Below are positions 11,063-23,189 of a stretch of DNA of 64,000 bases, piece by piece. The translations under genes and the position numbers were made by a program. The notes beneath the pieces are model-generated. The model had not been told where the DNA came from. It did no database searches and saw nothing but the letters and a program-made list of their open reading frames with translations. The first letter of the stretch is position 1, and the number at the start of each line of letters is the position of its first letter. Source of the DNA: Tritrichomonas musculus (Eukaryota; Parabasalia; Tritrichomonadida; Tritrichomonadidae); assembly GCA_039105265.1 (NCBI GenBank), contig JAPFFF010000010.1, positions 3,720,001 through 3,784,000 of the forward strand. The letters run 5' to 3'.

Positions 11063-12763
11063 ATGTCAAGTGTGAAAGTTGATTTGACAACATCTATCCA
11101 ATCAATAATTAAATTTATTCCACCAGATTTTACGATTATAACTAATGATAAACCATATCCGTGCCAAAAATTACTTGCAGCTGCACAAAGTTGTTTAATA
11201 AGAGATTATATCACATCTAATCAAACGTCAAATGAAATTGTTTTAGATTTGGAAGATAAAAAACATCAATTTAATTTAATTATTAATTTATTCAATGGCC
11301 AGGAAATTGAAATTGACCAAGATAATGCTTATTTTTTACTATGTGCAGCATCAGAACTTAAATTTCATTGGCTAACAAATCAAATTAGGCATTTATCAAT
11401 TCAATTAGATGGAACAAATTCAATTGATTATAATCAAAGCAATCCTTTAAATGGAATTTTTTCTTATATAAATCAATTTTATCCAAATACAATAAATATA
11501 AAAACATCATCTTCAACTGCATATGGAGTTCCAGAAAGCTTAATTTATCAACATATCAGTGGTGAGTATTGGGAAAGTCAATCAATACAACCTAACCCAT
11601 GGTTTCAAATTAATCTAAAAGATAAAAAGATAAATCTAGTAGGCTATGTTCTTCAAACAACATCAAATGCAAGTGATTCAAGAAATCCAAATTCTTGGAT
11701 TGTTGCTGGCAGCAACGATGGAGAAAATTGGCACACATTGAGTCAAATTGACAAAAAGTCAGATCTTTACGAACCAAATATCGCTGTTGCATTTGAATGT
11801 TTTGAAAAAGAAAATGATGATCCATATAGCATGTTTCGATTTGAAATGACAGAGCCAACATATGAAGGTGACTGGACGTTCAGAATTGCACGAGTTGAAT
11901 TTTATGGCGATATATACGGCGAAGTTGCTGAAAAAGATCCATTAGTTATAATTAATCCAAATACTCCAGAAGCGATACAAAAAGTTCCAGACGAATCTTT
12001 AGAAATAAAAGAAGAAGAGATTCCAGGAAAATCAGAAATAGAAAATGAAGAAAAAAGCTCAGAAAAAGCGGACAATCAAGAAAACACAGAAAAATTTGAT
12101 CAGTCAAATGATATAAATTCAGAGAAAGAAATTACAGAAAAAGTCAACATAGACCAAATAAACGCAGAAAAAAATGAAATAGAAAATATTGAAGAAACTG
12201 ACCAAAAAACCATTGAAAAAATTGATGAAAATTTACCAGATCCAGAAGAAGGCGTTGTTGGCATCGGATACGAAGAGGAAAAACCGTTGAATGGCGTTTT
12301 GTACTATTTAAAACACAAGTATCCAAACAGGATTGAATTTGAAGCGTCATCAACGTCCATTGGAGAATGCCAGAACCTCATGATAGGAACAGATGAAGAC
12401 TATTGGGAAAGCAACTCAGGTAGTCCTAATCCATGGTTCCAGATCACGCTTAAAAACATCCAACTAGACATAATTGGATATGTTATCAAAAGCTCCTATC
12501 ATTCATCTGATTTGGGATACCCCAATTCATGGATTGTGGCTGGAAGCAACGATGGAGAAGAGTGGTACACACTTGATCAGGTTGATAATAGCTCATCCCT
12601 TGCTGAGGCAGGTACAGTTGCAGCTTTTGAATGCTCTGAAAAAGATAGCAACGACAAGTTCAGCATTTTCCGCTTTGAAATGACAGAAAAAACAGTCGAT
12701 GGCGAGTGGTCATTCAGGCTTTCGCGCGTTGAACTATTTGGTGACCTATATATAAATGAATGA
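11063..12763 (+). CDS. BTB domain protein with two F5/8C (discoidin-like) domains
   Basis: This is a 566-residue intronless protein. Residues ~15-115 look like a BTB/POZ fold (DFTIITNDKPYPCQKLLAA, then a helical tail with a conserved AASELKFHWL-type segment). Residues ~130-290 and ~415-565 are two similar F5/8 type C beta-sandwich domains. Both contain the series NPWFQI.LK, NSWIVAGSNDGE.W.TL and MFRFEMTE/IFRFEMTE, so the second half is an internal duplicate. Between them lies a ~120-residue acidic, Glu/Lys/Asn-rich linker, probably disordered. There is no signal peptide or membrane segment, so it is likely intracellular. BTB domains give dimerisation or cullin-3 binding and F5/8C-like domains bind ligands; a substrate-adaptor role is possible but not shown by the sequence. 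It is convergent with the GTPase gene downstream. Confidence 0.85.
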   Translation: MSSVKVDLTTSIQSIIKFIPPDFTIITNDKPYPCQKLLAAAQSCLIRDYITSNQTSNEIVLDLEDKKHQFNLIINLFNGQEIEIDQDNAYFLLCAASELKFHWLTNQIRHLSIQLDGTNSIDYNQSNPLNGIFSYINQFYPNTINIKTSSSTAYGVPESLIYQHISGEYWESQSIQPNPWFQINLKDKKINLVGYVLQTTSNASDSRNPNSWIVAGSNDGENWHTLSQIDKKSDLYEPNIAVAFECFEKENDDPYSMFRFEMTEPTYEGDWTFRIARVEFYGDIYGEVAEKDPLVIINPNTPEAIQKVPDESLEIKEEEIPGKSEIENEEKSSEKADNQENTEKFDQSNDINSEKEITEKVNIDQINAEKNEIENIEETDQKTIEKIDENLPDPEEGVVGIGYEEEKPLNGVLYYLKHKYPNRIEFEASSTSIGECQNLMIGTDEDYWESNSGSPNPWFQITLKNIQLDIIGYVIKSSYHSSDLGYPNSWIVAGSNDGEEWYTLDQVDNSSSLAEAGTVAAFECSEKDSNDKFSIFRFEMTEKTVDGEWSFRLSRVELFGDLYINE

Positions 12764-13315
12764 AAAACAAAAAATTATTGCAATTCATGTTTTAACGTGA
12801 ATTTATTAGAATTTTTGTTAAAAAGTTAATATAATATTTATTTCTGATGCTTTCTTTTTCACCATCATGTCTTGAAAACAACCATTCTTTATTTTTTGCT
12901 TTTTTAGGAATCTGAATAACAATAAGATTTTCATTAAAATAGGAAATTTTATTTCCATAAACTAGCTGAATCATTTATGTTTATCGTTACATTAGTTTCA
13001 AAGAATCAAATTGACTGGCTATATTATAAGTATAAATTTTTAAATTCATCTTTAGAGATTAAATGAAATAACTAAAAAAATTCAACATATTGATTTTTTC
13101 TCCATGTGTATTATGTTATTAATGGCTTATACAAGCCATTCTAATTTATTAAAATAATTAAATAATACATTTTATAAATTTGAAGTATAAAAAGAAATTA
13201 TTAAAAAAAGTCATGATAACACTTTTTGAAGGAAACACTAACATAATTTTTATTATGAATTTCAAATATATTAAAGAAAAACAGTTCTTATCAGATATAT
13301 AAAAATATAATAATA
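12764..13315. other. Convergent intergenic region, no gene recognised
   Basis: AT-rich DNA between the 3' end of the BTB-F5/8C gene and the 3' end of the GTPase gene. A 60-codon minus-strand open frame at 12792-12974 has no recognisable features and is probably chance. Confidence 0.5.
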
Positions 13316-14182
13316 CTAAAATTCTGGCTTAACAAGTTCTCTTAGAGTTGGAAGTGCTCTCTGAACATTGAATAAAATTGCATCTGTTGTTACTGATTCT
13401 TCGTTTGTAGAAGAAACAAAAATGCCAGCTGTTTTTGATAACGCAGTATACACTACAACCGCATTATTACTTTCAAATGTTAATGTCTTCATGGGATTTT
13501 TTAAAGTATAAATATTTAAGAAGAAGTCAAAAATTGGTTGAAGCTGATCATCTTTATCTGGGTCATTGTCGTATATTGGAAGGAAGGTTGCTGCATCAAC
13601 AATGACTACATGACATGGTTGATCTACAAAATGAAATGATGATGCTAGATTATTAACGCATTTTTCTAATTGATTATACATTGGAATAAAATCTGAAATT
13701 ATTCTTGAAAAAGATCTTTTCAAAGAGCTATCAAAAATGGACGTGGCAAATACATGGTCTTTTTCTATACCAGCGTTACTTGCTGTTTCGATAGCCTCTT
13801 GAAGTGAATCTTCTTGTTTTTCCTTATCGATTCTATCGATTTGATGAAGAAGAACATAAACACGAACTTTTCCACCAGTACTATTGCTATTATCTAGACC
13901 ACGGCTGGTGAGAAGCGATTTCAATTGTTGCAAATATTCATCTTTTGGGTCTTTCATTACGTATATAATTGCATGTGCATTCGAAAGTACCTGAGGAATT
14001 GTATCGCGTTGCCCAATAGCTGAAGGGAAATCAAGAGTAACGATAGAAAGTAGAGTCATCGAAATAGGAATAGTTTGGCGATTTCCTGATTTGGTTGAAC
14101 CGATTGCTTGCGGAGAGAGGTGCGAATATATTGATGATTTTCCAGCTCCTTTTTGCCCAGCAAGTACAAATCTTAATACCAT
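13316..14182 (-). CDS. Rag/Gtr-like small GTPase
   Basis: A 288-residue protein. The N-terminal G domain has a P-loop GQKGAGKSS (residues 9-17), a G3-like LDFPSA (~50-55) and, in the G4 position, HQID in LLHQIDRID. Canonical Ras-type GTPases have NKxD there; a histidine-led HKxD version is typical of RagA/Gtr1 and RagC/Gtr2, which supports that family. The ~110 residues after the G domain, with alternating strands and helices, fit the roadblock-like C-terminal domain of Rag proteins. Rag GTPases act as heterodimers on the lysosome/vacuole surface and pass amino-acid status to TORC1. Whether this is an A-type or C-type subunit cannot be decided here. The start ATG at 14182 is the only good one; a tcttcaaATG context could place the initiator very close to the start codon. 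Confidence 0.7.
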   Translation of the reverse strand: MVLRFVLAGQKGAGKSSIYSHLSPQAIGSTKSGNRQTIPISMTLLSIVTLDFPSAIGQRDTIPQVLSNAHAIIYVMKDPKDEYLQQLKSLLTSRGLDNSNSTGGKVRVYVLLHQIDRIDKEKQEDSLQEAIETASNAGIEKDHVFATSIFDSSLKRSFSRIISDFIPMYNQLEKCVNNLASSFHFVDQPCHVVIVDAATFLPIYDNDPDKDDQLQPIFDFFLNIYTLKNPMKTLTFESNNAVVVYTALSKTAGIFVSSTNEESVTTDAILFNVQRALPTLRELVKPEF

Positions 14183-15126
14183 TTGAAGAAATAGGAAAGG
14201 TAAAATTTTGACCTTTTATTGACCTTTCTGAAGAGAATTCAATACATTTTTATCAAAATGAAATTTCTCAATATTTTCTGCTATAAAAACAATTTTTTAT
14301 TTTAAGTAATTGTTGTTCATTTGAATACATGTGTGGGGAAACTCAAAATAACGTATTTTGAAAAAACTTATTTTTATGATAATTCAATAAATATTAATTT
14401 TGGGCAAACAATATTCATGTATATTATTGTGCAATATCTTAATTATGTAAAAATAATATTTTCATTTATTTTTAAACTTTTGGAATAATTAATATTTTTC
14501 TCCATTTTTCAACAATAAAATTTATAGAGTTTAAATTAGATCAATATATTTGTTTTATATGTAAAATAAAATATGTTAGCTGTATAAAAACAAACAAAAC
14601 TGATTTAATTGATGAGTTAAATTAAGAAAATGATTATAAAATTTTAAATTGAATTGTGATAAGATTGGCACTAGATTTTTCAACTTAATTCAGGCTATCA
14701 AATATGCATACTTCATAAATTAATATAGTCCGATCCTGATATAATTGGAACCTACAATTTTTAGAAAATCGACTTGGAAAAAATATATGATTTATAACTT
14801 AGTAGATTTCAAATATTATAAAAAATGAATTTGTAAATAATTACAATCTAATATTATATAATTATTATAATAAAAATATTAGAAATTTATATTAAAAATC
14901 ATGAGATATATTAAGATACTATATTCAATTATTCATATCACACCACATTATTTTCTATACTGAACATTTCACACCACATAATTTTCTCTTAAATTTTCTA
15001 TCAAAAAACCAAGTGAAATGTAAATAAAAAAAATAGATATTTGGAAATATTTTCAAATACAAAATATTCTCTTTTCTATTGAATTTTTTTAAAAAATAAT
15101 TTTAAAATTCATTTATCTTTAAATTA
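14183..15126. other. AT-rich intergenic DNA upstream of the GTPase gene
   Basis: It contains the GTPase promoter side (14183-14250; gacctttt and gacctttc repeated) and otherwise gene-free AT-rich DNA. Near 14938-14990 the phrase cacaccacat(t/a)a occurs twice. Confidence 0.5.
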
Positions 15127-15600
15127 GACTTGTTATTTTGAGAATCGATATCAAAAACGTCACTTTTTTTCATCTGATACTCGATTATCAGTTTAAAAAT
15201 CTGATATCGAGATTATCGATTATCAAGATATCAGATATGAAATGTGATATAAAAATAATTGTAAACTTGATATCAATTACCGAGATCTCGAGATCTCAAA
15301 CAGATTTATCTTTTTTTATAATTGGTATTTGTGATTTTATAATAATTAAAAAAATATGATATAATGTATTGATGTTTATTTTAAGATTAATATCAAAAAA
15401 TACATTCTTTTTTATGAAATATATGAGATTGAATTACGATCATATATTTATCAAAAAGTTTAATTGAAAATTCTGATATCAAAAGCTGAGAAAAAAAATT
15501 CTCGATCTCTGAAATCGATCTCGAGAATCTGTGCATATTTATGTATCGATATCAAAAAGTCAATCAATTATCGATCTCGAGAATCGGAGAATAACAAGTC
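15127..15600. mobile_element. TA-flanked 474-bp MITE rich in GATATC/CTCGAGATC motifs
   Basis: The left end reads gacttgttattttgagaatc and the right end, on the minus strand, gacttgttattctccgattc. TA lies outside both ends (15125-15126 and 15601-15602). The interior is packed with short palindromic motifs (gatatc, tcgagatc, gattatc). A 73-codon open frame inside is a by-product of these motifs. It looks like a non-autonomous Tc1/mariner-type element. Confidence 0.6.
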
Positions 15601-15969
15601 TACTTTAAATCGTAAGTTGAAAATTCTTAGTTATTAATGTATTGTGATATATAATGATTATATTTATTAATAATATTAATTTCATCATAAAATTTAGAGC
15701 TAATTTTGAGAAAGTATAAGTTTCCCCACTCATTTGAATACAATCTTACTATAGAAATATTTGAAAAAGATTCAGAAAATTTTATCGGTCTAAAAAAATA
15801 AAAAGGTCGTACAACTGTATTTTTACAAAAACCCACAGTAAAACAGCCAATATCAAAGGAGATAACAAATCAAATATCTATTGAATTTTCTTGAAAATCT
15901 CAATTTATTGAAAATTTTCTATCGTTACACCCCTATTTTTTCAAATTTATTCATATTTTTTTCTACAAT
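15601..15969. other. Spacer and promoter region of the RNA ligase gene
   Basis: AT-rich, no gene recognised. The last ~25 bases before the ATG (ttcatattttttctacaat) hold a TCA that could serve as a trichomonad-type initiator with a leader of roughly 18 bases. Confidence 0.45.
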
Positions 15970-16983
15970 ATGTCACAACCTTCAAAAGATAATATTTCAT
16001 TCATGAAATTTCCAAAAATTTATGAAAATACTGGTGAATTTAAAGCACCAAAGAAACTTGATTGGATTGCAACAGAAAAAATCGACGGAAGCAACTTTAG
16101 TGTTTACAGCGATGGTGAAAATGTTAAATTTGCAAAAAGAACGGGTTTTCTCAAGGAAAATGAATGGTTTTACAACTATCAATTGATTGCTCTTGATTTA
16201 TCTAAAAAAGCAAAAAAAGTATTTCATTTATTAAACAATCCCAACACAAGCAAAATTCCACTTAAATTTGTTGTTGTTTATGGAGAATTGTGCGGCGGAT
16301 GGTTTCCATCAGACCAAAATTGGAATGGTCCTGTTCCATCACGCATTAATGAAAAAGGCGTAATTGTGATACCTCTTGAAGAACGTGCTATTCAAGAAGG
16401 TGTTTACTATTCTGACAAAGTACAATTAATAGTCTTTGACATTGCTTACATTGATCAAAAAGATAACTTTCAATACCTCGAATATGATGCAATGGTTTCA
16501 ATATGCAAAGAGGTTTCGTTGTATTACACACCAGCTTTGGACAGGACAAGCCTTCAAAAACTGTTGGACTATTCATTAGATTTTGATTCTACAATTCCTC
16601 CAATGTTTGGCTTACCTAGAATCCATAATAACACAGCAGAAGGAATTGTTGTTCGACCTTCTGCTTGGAATGGTCCTGATCGTCCAATGCTTAAAAGAAA
16701 GAATAAGCGATTTCATCAATTTTCAGGAGAATTTGATTTACATGCAGCACAAACGAATCCTTTCTTTGTTGCAACATGTATGATAAATCAAAATAGATTG
16801 AATGGCGTGATTTCAAAAGTCGGTGCAAAAGCAGATAAATCAGTCATTGTTGAAGAATTGGTTCAAGATGTTTGGTCTTCAATTTGGGAACTGGGAATTC
16901 CAGTGCCAAATTATGACGCTGTTGATGCACATATTAGGAAAATTGCAGCTCCAATTGTTGATGAATTCATTTCTGGACTTTAA
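15970..16983 (+). CDS. Rnl2-family ATP-dependent RNA ligase
   Basis: A 337-residue protein carrying the nucleotidyltransferase motifs of covalent ligases in order. Motif I is TEKIDGSNF, with Lys37 as the expected AMP-accepting lysine. Next come a motif Ia-like FAKRTGFL, motif III VVVYGELCGG, motif IV AEGIVVRP (~217) and motif V MLKRKNKRF (~233). Spacing and flanking residues fit the T4 Rnl2 / kinetoplastid editing-ligase branch of RNA ligases, which seal 3'-OH/5'-phosphate nicks in RNA via an adenylated enzyme. The ~90 C-terminal residues are helical, as in Rnl2 proteins. No organelle-targeting signal is evident. The substrate in this organism is unknown; RNA repair or tRNA/rRNA processing are possibilities. 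The gene ends 67 bp before the giant MULE. Confidence 0.9.
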   Translation: MSQPSKDNISFMKFPKIYENTGEFKAPKKLDWIATEKIDGSNFSVYSDGENVKFAKRTGFLKENEWFYNYQLIALDLSKKAKKVFHLLNNPNTSKIPLKFVVVYGELCGGWFPSDQNWNGPVPSRINEKGVIVIPLEERAIQEGVYYSDKVQLIVFDIAYIDQKDNFQYLEYDAMVSICKEVSLYYTPALDRTSLQKLLDYSLDFDSTIPPMFGLPRIHNNTAEGIVVRPSAWNGPDRPMLKRKNKRFHQFSGEFDLHAAQTNPFFVATCMINQNRLNGVISKVGAKADKSVIVEELVQDVWSSIWELGIPVPNYDAVDAHIRKIAAPIVDEFISGL

Positions 16984-17050
16984 TAGAAAATTTCAATTGT
17001 TATTAAAAAAACGTTTTTTTTTTCTATACTTTCATTTTGGCTGGATATAA

Positions 17051-17216
17051 AAGTATTGAATTTTCGTGCCTGCTTTTTGAAAAGGAGCTTCCAAATTAGT
17101 TCAGAAAAAAAATTGAAAAACCAAAGGAAATTTTTGATCTCAAAATTCAAAAATTTTTCATTTTGAATAAGTATCCGATAATTTTTCATAATCAATAAAT
17201 AATACTATAACAACCA
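17051..17216. repeat. Left unique end of the giant MULE
   Basis: Starts aagtattgaattttcgtgcc. By eye it equals the reverse complement of 32642-32807, base for base. Confidence 0.9.
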
Positions 17217-20200
17217 CCCGAAATATACACCATCATCGCCTAAACACTACACAAACTACCTCCATAACATAAAATATACACCATCATCGCCTAAACACTA
17301 CGCCAACTACCTCCAAAAACTAAATCATACACCATCATCGCCTAAACACTACACAAACTACCTCCAAAAACTAAATCATACGCCATCATCGCCTAAACAC
17401 TACACAAACTACCTCCACAACCTACACCATACATCATCATCACCTAAACACTACATAAACTACCTCCACAACCTACACCATACATCATCATCACCTATAC
17501 ACTACACAAACTACCTCCATAACATAAAATATACACCATCATCGCCTAAACACTACGCCAACTACCTCCAAAAACTAAATCATACACCATCATCACCTAA
17601 ACACTACACAAACTACCTCCATAACATAAAATATACATCATCATCGCCTAAACACTACATAAACTACCTCCACAACCTACACCATACATCATCATCACCT
17701 AAACACTACACAAACTACCTCCATAACATAAAATATACATCATCATCGCCTAAACACTACACAAACTACCTCCACAACCTACACCATACATCATCATCAC
17801 CTAAACACTACACAAACTACCTCCATAACATAAAATATACATCATCATCGCCTAAACACTACACAAACTACCTCCACAACCTACACCATACATCATCATC
17901 ACCTAAACACTACATAAACTACCTCCACAACCTACACCATACATCATCATCACCTATACACTACATAAACTACCTCCACAACCTACACCATACATCATCA
18001 TCACCTATACACTACACAAACTACCTCCAAAAACTAAATCATACACCATCATCACCTAAACACTACACAAACTACCTCCATAACATAAAATATACATCAT
18101 CATCGCCTAAACACTACATAAACTACCTCCACAACCTACACCATACATCATCATCACCTATACACTACACAAACTACCTCCATAACATAAAATATACATC
18201 ATCATCGCCTAAACACTACACAAACTACCTCCACAACCTACACCATACATCATCATCACCTATACACTACACAAACTACCTCCACAACCTACACCATACA
18301 TCATCATCACCTATACACTACATAAACTACCTCCACAACCTACACCATACATCATCATCACCTATACACTACACAAACTACCTCCACAACCTACACCATA
18401 CATCATCATCACCTATACACTACACAAACTACCTCCAAAAACTAAATCATACACCATCATCGCCTAAACACTACGCCAACTACCTCCAAAAACTAAATCA
18501 TACACCATCATCACCTAAACACTACACAAACTACCTCCATAACATAAAATATACATCATCATCGCCTAAACACTACATAAACTACCTCCACAACCTACAC
18601 CATACATCATCATCGCCTAAACACTACACAAACTACCTCCAAAAACTAAATCATACACCATCATCGCCTAAACACTACATAAACTACCTCCACAACCTAC
18701 ACCATACATCATCATCGCCTAAACACTACACAAACTACCTCCAAAAACTAAATCATACACCATCATCACCTAAACACTACATAAACTACCTCCACAACCT
18801 ACACCATACATCATCATCACCTATACACTACATAAACTACCTCCACAACCTACACCATACATCATCATCACCTATACACTACACAAACTACCTCCAAAAA
18901 CTAAATCATACACCATCATCACCTAAACACTACACAAACTACCTCCATAACATAAAATATACATCATCATCGCCTAAACACTACATAAACTACCTCCACA
19001 ACCTACACCATACATCATCATCACCTATACACTACACAAACTACCTCCATAACATAAAATATACATCATCATCGCCTAAACACTACACAAACTACCTCCA
19101 CAACCTACACCATACATCATCATCACCTATACACTACATAAACTACCTCCACAACCTACACCATACATCATCATCACCTATACACTACACAAACTACCTC
19201 CACAACCTACACCATACATCATCATCACCTATACACTACACAAACTACCTCCAAAAACTAAATCATACACCATCATCGCCTAAACACTACGCCAACTACC
19301 TCCAAAAACTAAATCATACACCATCATCACCTAAACACTACACAAACTACCTCCATAACATAAAATATACATCATCATCGCCTAAACACTACATAAACTA
19401 CCTCCACAACCTACACCATACATCATCATCGCCTAAACACTACACAAACTACCTCCAAAAACTAAATCATACACCATCATCGCCTAAACACTACATAAAC
19501 TACCTCCACAACCTACACCATACATCATCATCACCTAAACACTACACAAACTACCTCCAAAAACTAAATCATACACCATCATCACCTAAACACTACATAA
19601 ACTACCTCCACAACCTACACCATACATCATCATCACCTATACACTACATAAACTACCTCCACAACCTACACCATACATCATCATCACCTATACACTACAC
19701 AAACTACCTCCAAAAACTAAATCATACACCATCATCACCTAAACACTACACAAACTACCTCCATAACATAAAATATACATCATCATCGCCTAAACACTAC
19801 ATAAACTACCTCCACAACCTACACCATACATCATCATCACCTATACACTACACAAACTACCTCCATAACATAAAATATACATCATCATCGCCTAAACACT
19901 ACACAAACTACCTCCACAACCTACACCATACATCATCATCACCTAAACACTACATAAACTACCTCCACAACCTACACCATACATCATCATCACCTATACA
20001 CTACACAAACTACCTCCAAAAACTAAATCATACACCATCATCGCCTAAACACTACGCCAACTACCTCCAAAAACTAAATCATACACCATCATCACCTAAA
20101 CACTACACAAACTACCTCCATAACATAAAATATACATCATCATCGCCTAAACACTACATAAACTACCTCCACAACCTACACCATACATCATCATCGCCTA

Positions 20201-23137
20201 AACACTACACAAACTACCTCCAAAAACTAAATCATACACCATCATCGCCTAAACACTACATAAACTACCTCCAAAAACTAAATCATACACCATCATCACC
20301 TAAACACTACACAAACTACCTCCATAACATAAAATATACATCATCATCGCCTAAACACTACACAAACTACCTCCACAACCTACACCATACATCATCATCA
20401 CCTAAACACTACATAAACTACCTCCACAACCTACACCATACATCATCATCACCTATACACTACATAAACTACCTCCACAACCTACACCATACATCATCAT
20501 CACCTATACACTACACAAACTACCTCCAAAAACTAAATCATACACCATCATCACCTAAACACTACACAAACTACCTCCATAACATAAAATATACATCATC
20601 ATCGCCTAAACACTACATAAACTACCTCCACAACCTACACCATACATCATCATCACCTATACACTACACAAACTACCTCCATAACATAAAATATACATCA
20701 TCATCGCCTAAACACTACACAAACTACCTCCACAACCTACACCATACATCATCATCACCTATACACTACACAAACTACCTCCAAAAACTAAATCATACAC
20801 CATCATCGCCTAAACACTACGCCAACTACCTCCAAAAACTAAATCATACACCATCATCACCTAAACACTACACAAACTACCTCCATAACATAAAATATAC
20901 ATCATCATCGCCTAAACACTACATAAACTACCTCCACAACCTACACCATACATCATCATCGCCTAAACACTACACAAACTACCTCCATAACATAAAATAT
21001 ACATCATCATCGCCTAAACACTACATAAACTACCTCCACAACCTACACCATACATCATCATCACCTAAACACTACACAAACTACCTCCACAACCTACACC
21101 ATACATCATCATCACCTATACACTACATAAACTACCTCCACAACCTACACCATACATCATCATCACCTATACACTACACAAACTACCTCCAAAAACTAAA
21201 TCATACACCATCATCACCTAAACACTACACAAACTACCTCCATAACATAAAATATACATCATCATCGCCTAAACACTACATAAACTACCTCCACAACCTA
21301 CACCATACATCATCATCACCTATACACTACACAAACTACCTCCATAACATAAAATATACATCATCATCGCCTAAACACTACACAAACTACCTCCACAACC
21401 TACACCATACATCATCATCACCTATACACTACACAAACTACCTCCACAACCTACACCATACATCATCATCACCTATACACTACATAAACTACCTCCACAA
21501 CCTACACCATACATCATCATCACCTATACACTACACAAACTACCTCCACAACCTACACCATACATCATCATCACCTATACACTACACAAACTACCTCCAA
21601 AAACTAAATCATACACCATCATCGCCTAAACACTACGCCAACTACCTCCAAAAACTAAATCATACACCATCATCACCTAAACACTACACAAACTACCTCC
21701 ATAACATAAAATATACATCATCATCGCCTAAACACTACATAAACTACCTCCACAACCTACACCATACATCATCATCGCCTAAACACTACACAAACTACCT
21801 CCAAAAACTAAATCATACACCATCATCGCCTAAACACTACATAAACTACCTCCAAAAACTAAATCATACACCATCATCACCTAAACACTACACAAACTAC
21901 CTCCATAACATAAAATATACATCATCATCGCCTAAACACTACATAAACTACCTCCACAACCTACACCATACATCATCATCGCCTAAACACTACACAAACT
22001 ACCTCCAAAAACTAAATCATACACCATCATCACCTAAACACTACATAAACTACCTCCACAACCTACACCATACATCATCATCACCTATACACTACATAAA
22101 CTACCTCCACAACCTACACCATACATCATCATCACCTATACACTACACAAACTACCTCCAAAAACTAAATCATACACCATCATCACCTAAACACTACACA
22201 AACTACCTCCATAACATAAAATATACATCATCATCGCCTAAACACTACATAAACTACCTCCACAACCTACACCATACATCATCATCACCTATACACTACA
22301 CAAACTACCTCCATAACATAAAATATACATCATCATCGCCTAAACACTACACAAACTACCTCCACAACCTACACCATACATCATCATCACCTAAACACTA
22401 CATAAACTACCTCCACAACCTACACCATACATCATCATCACCTATACACTACACAAACTACCTCCAAAAACTAAATCATACACCATCATCGCCTAAACAC
22501 TACGCCAACTACCTCCAAAAACTAAATCATACACCATCATCACCTAAACACTACACAAACTACCTCCATAACATAAAATATACATCATCATCGCCTAAAC
22601 ACTACATAAACTACCTCCACAACCTACACCATACATCATCATCGCCTAAACACTACACAAACTACCTCCACAACCTACACCATACATCATCATCACCTAT
22701 ACACTACACAAACTACCTCCACAACCTACACCATACATCATCATCACCTATACACTACACAAACTACCTCCACAACCTACACCATACATCATCATCACCT
22801 ATACACTACACAAACTACCTCCACAACCTACACCATACATCATCATCACCTAAACACTACACAAACTACCTCCACAACCTACACCATACATCATCATCAC
22901 CTATACACTACACAAACTACCTCCACAACCTACACCATACATCATCATCACCTATACACTACACAAACTACCTCCACAACCTACACCATACACCATCATC
23001 ACCTAAACACTACACAAACTACCTCCAAAAACTAAATCATACATCATCATCGCCTAAACACTACACAAACTACCTCCACAACCTACACCATACATCATCA
23101 TCACCTAAACACTACGCCAACTACCTCCAAAACCTAT
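17217..23137. repeat. 51-bp tandem array, left arm, 116 units
   Basis: The unit core taaacactacacaaactacc is followed by variable middles (tccacaacctacacc, tccataacataaaata or tccaaaaactaaatc) and a tcatcatc(a/g)cc end. The first core starts at 17241 and the last at 23106, exactly 115 x 51 bp apart; spot checks at 19281 and 21270 also fall on the 51-bp grid. Variant units recur in blocks of several units, which indicates higher-order amplification. A lone degenerate unit survives at about 24395-24455. Confidence 0.95.
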
Positions 23138-23189
23138 ATTATGAATCATCTTCAATTAAATTATACACAAACTCGGTTCTTTTCAGTAC

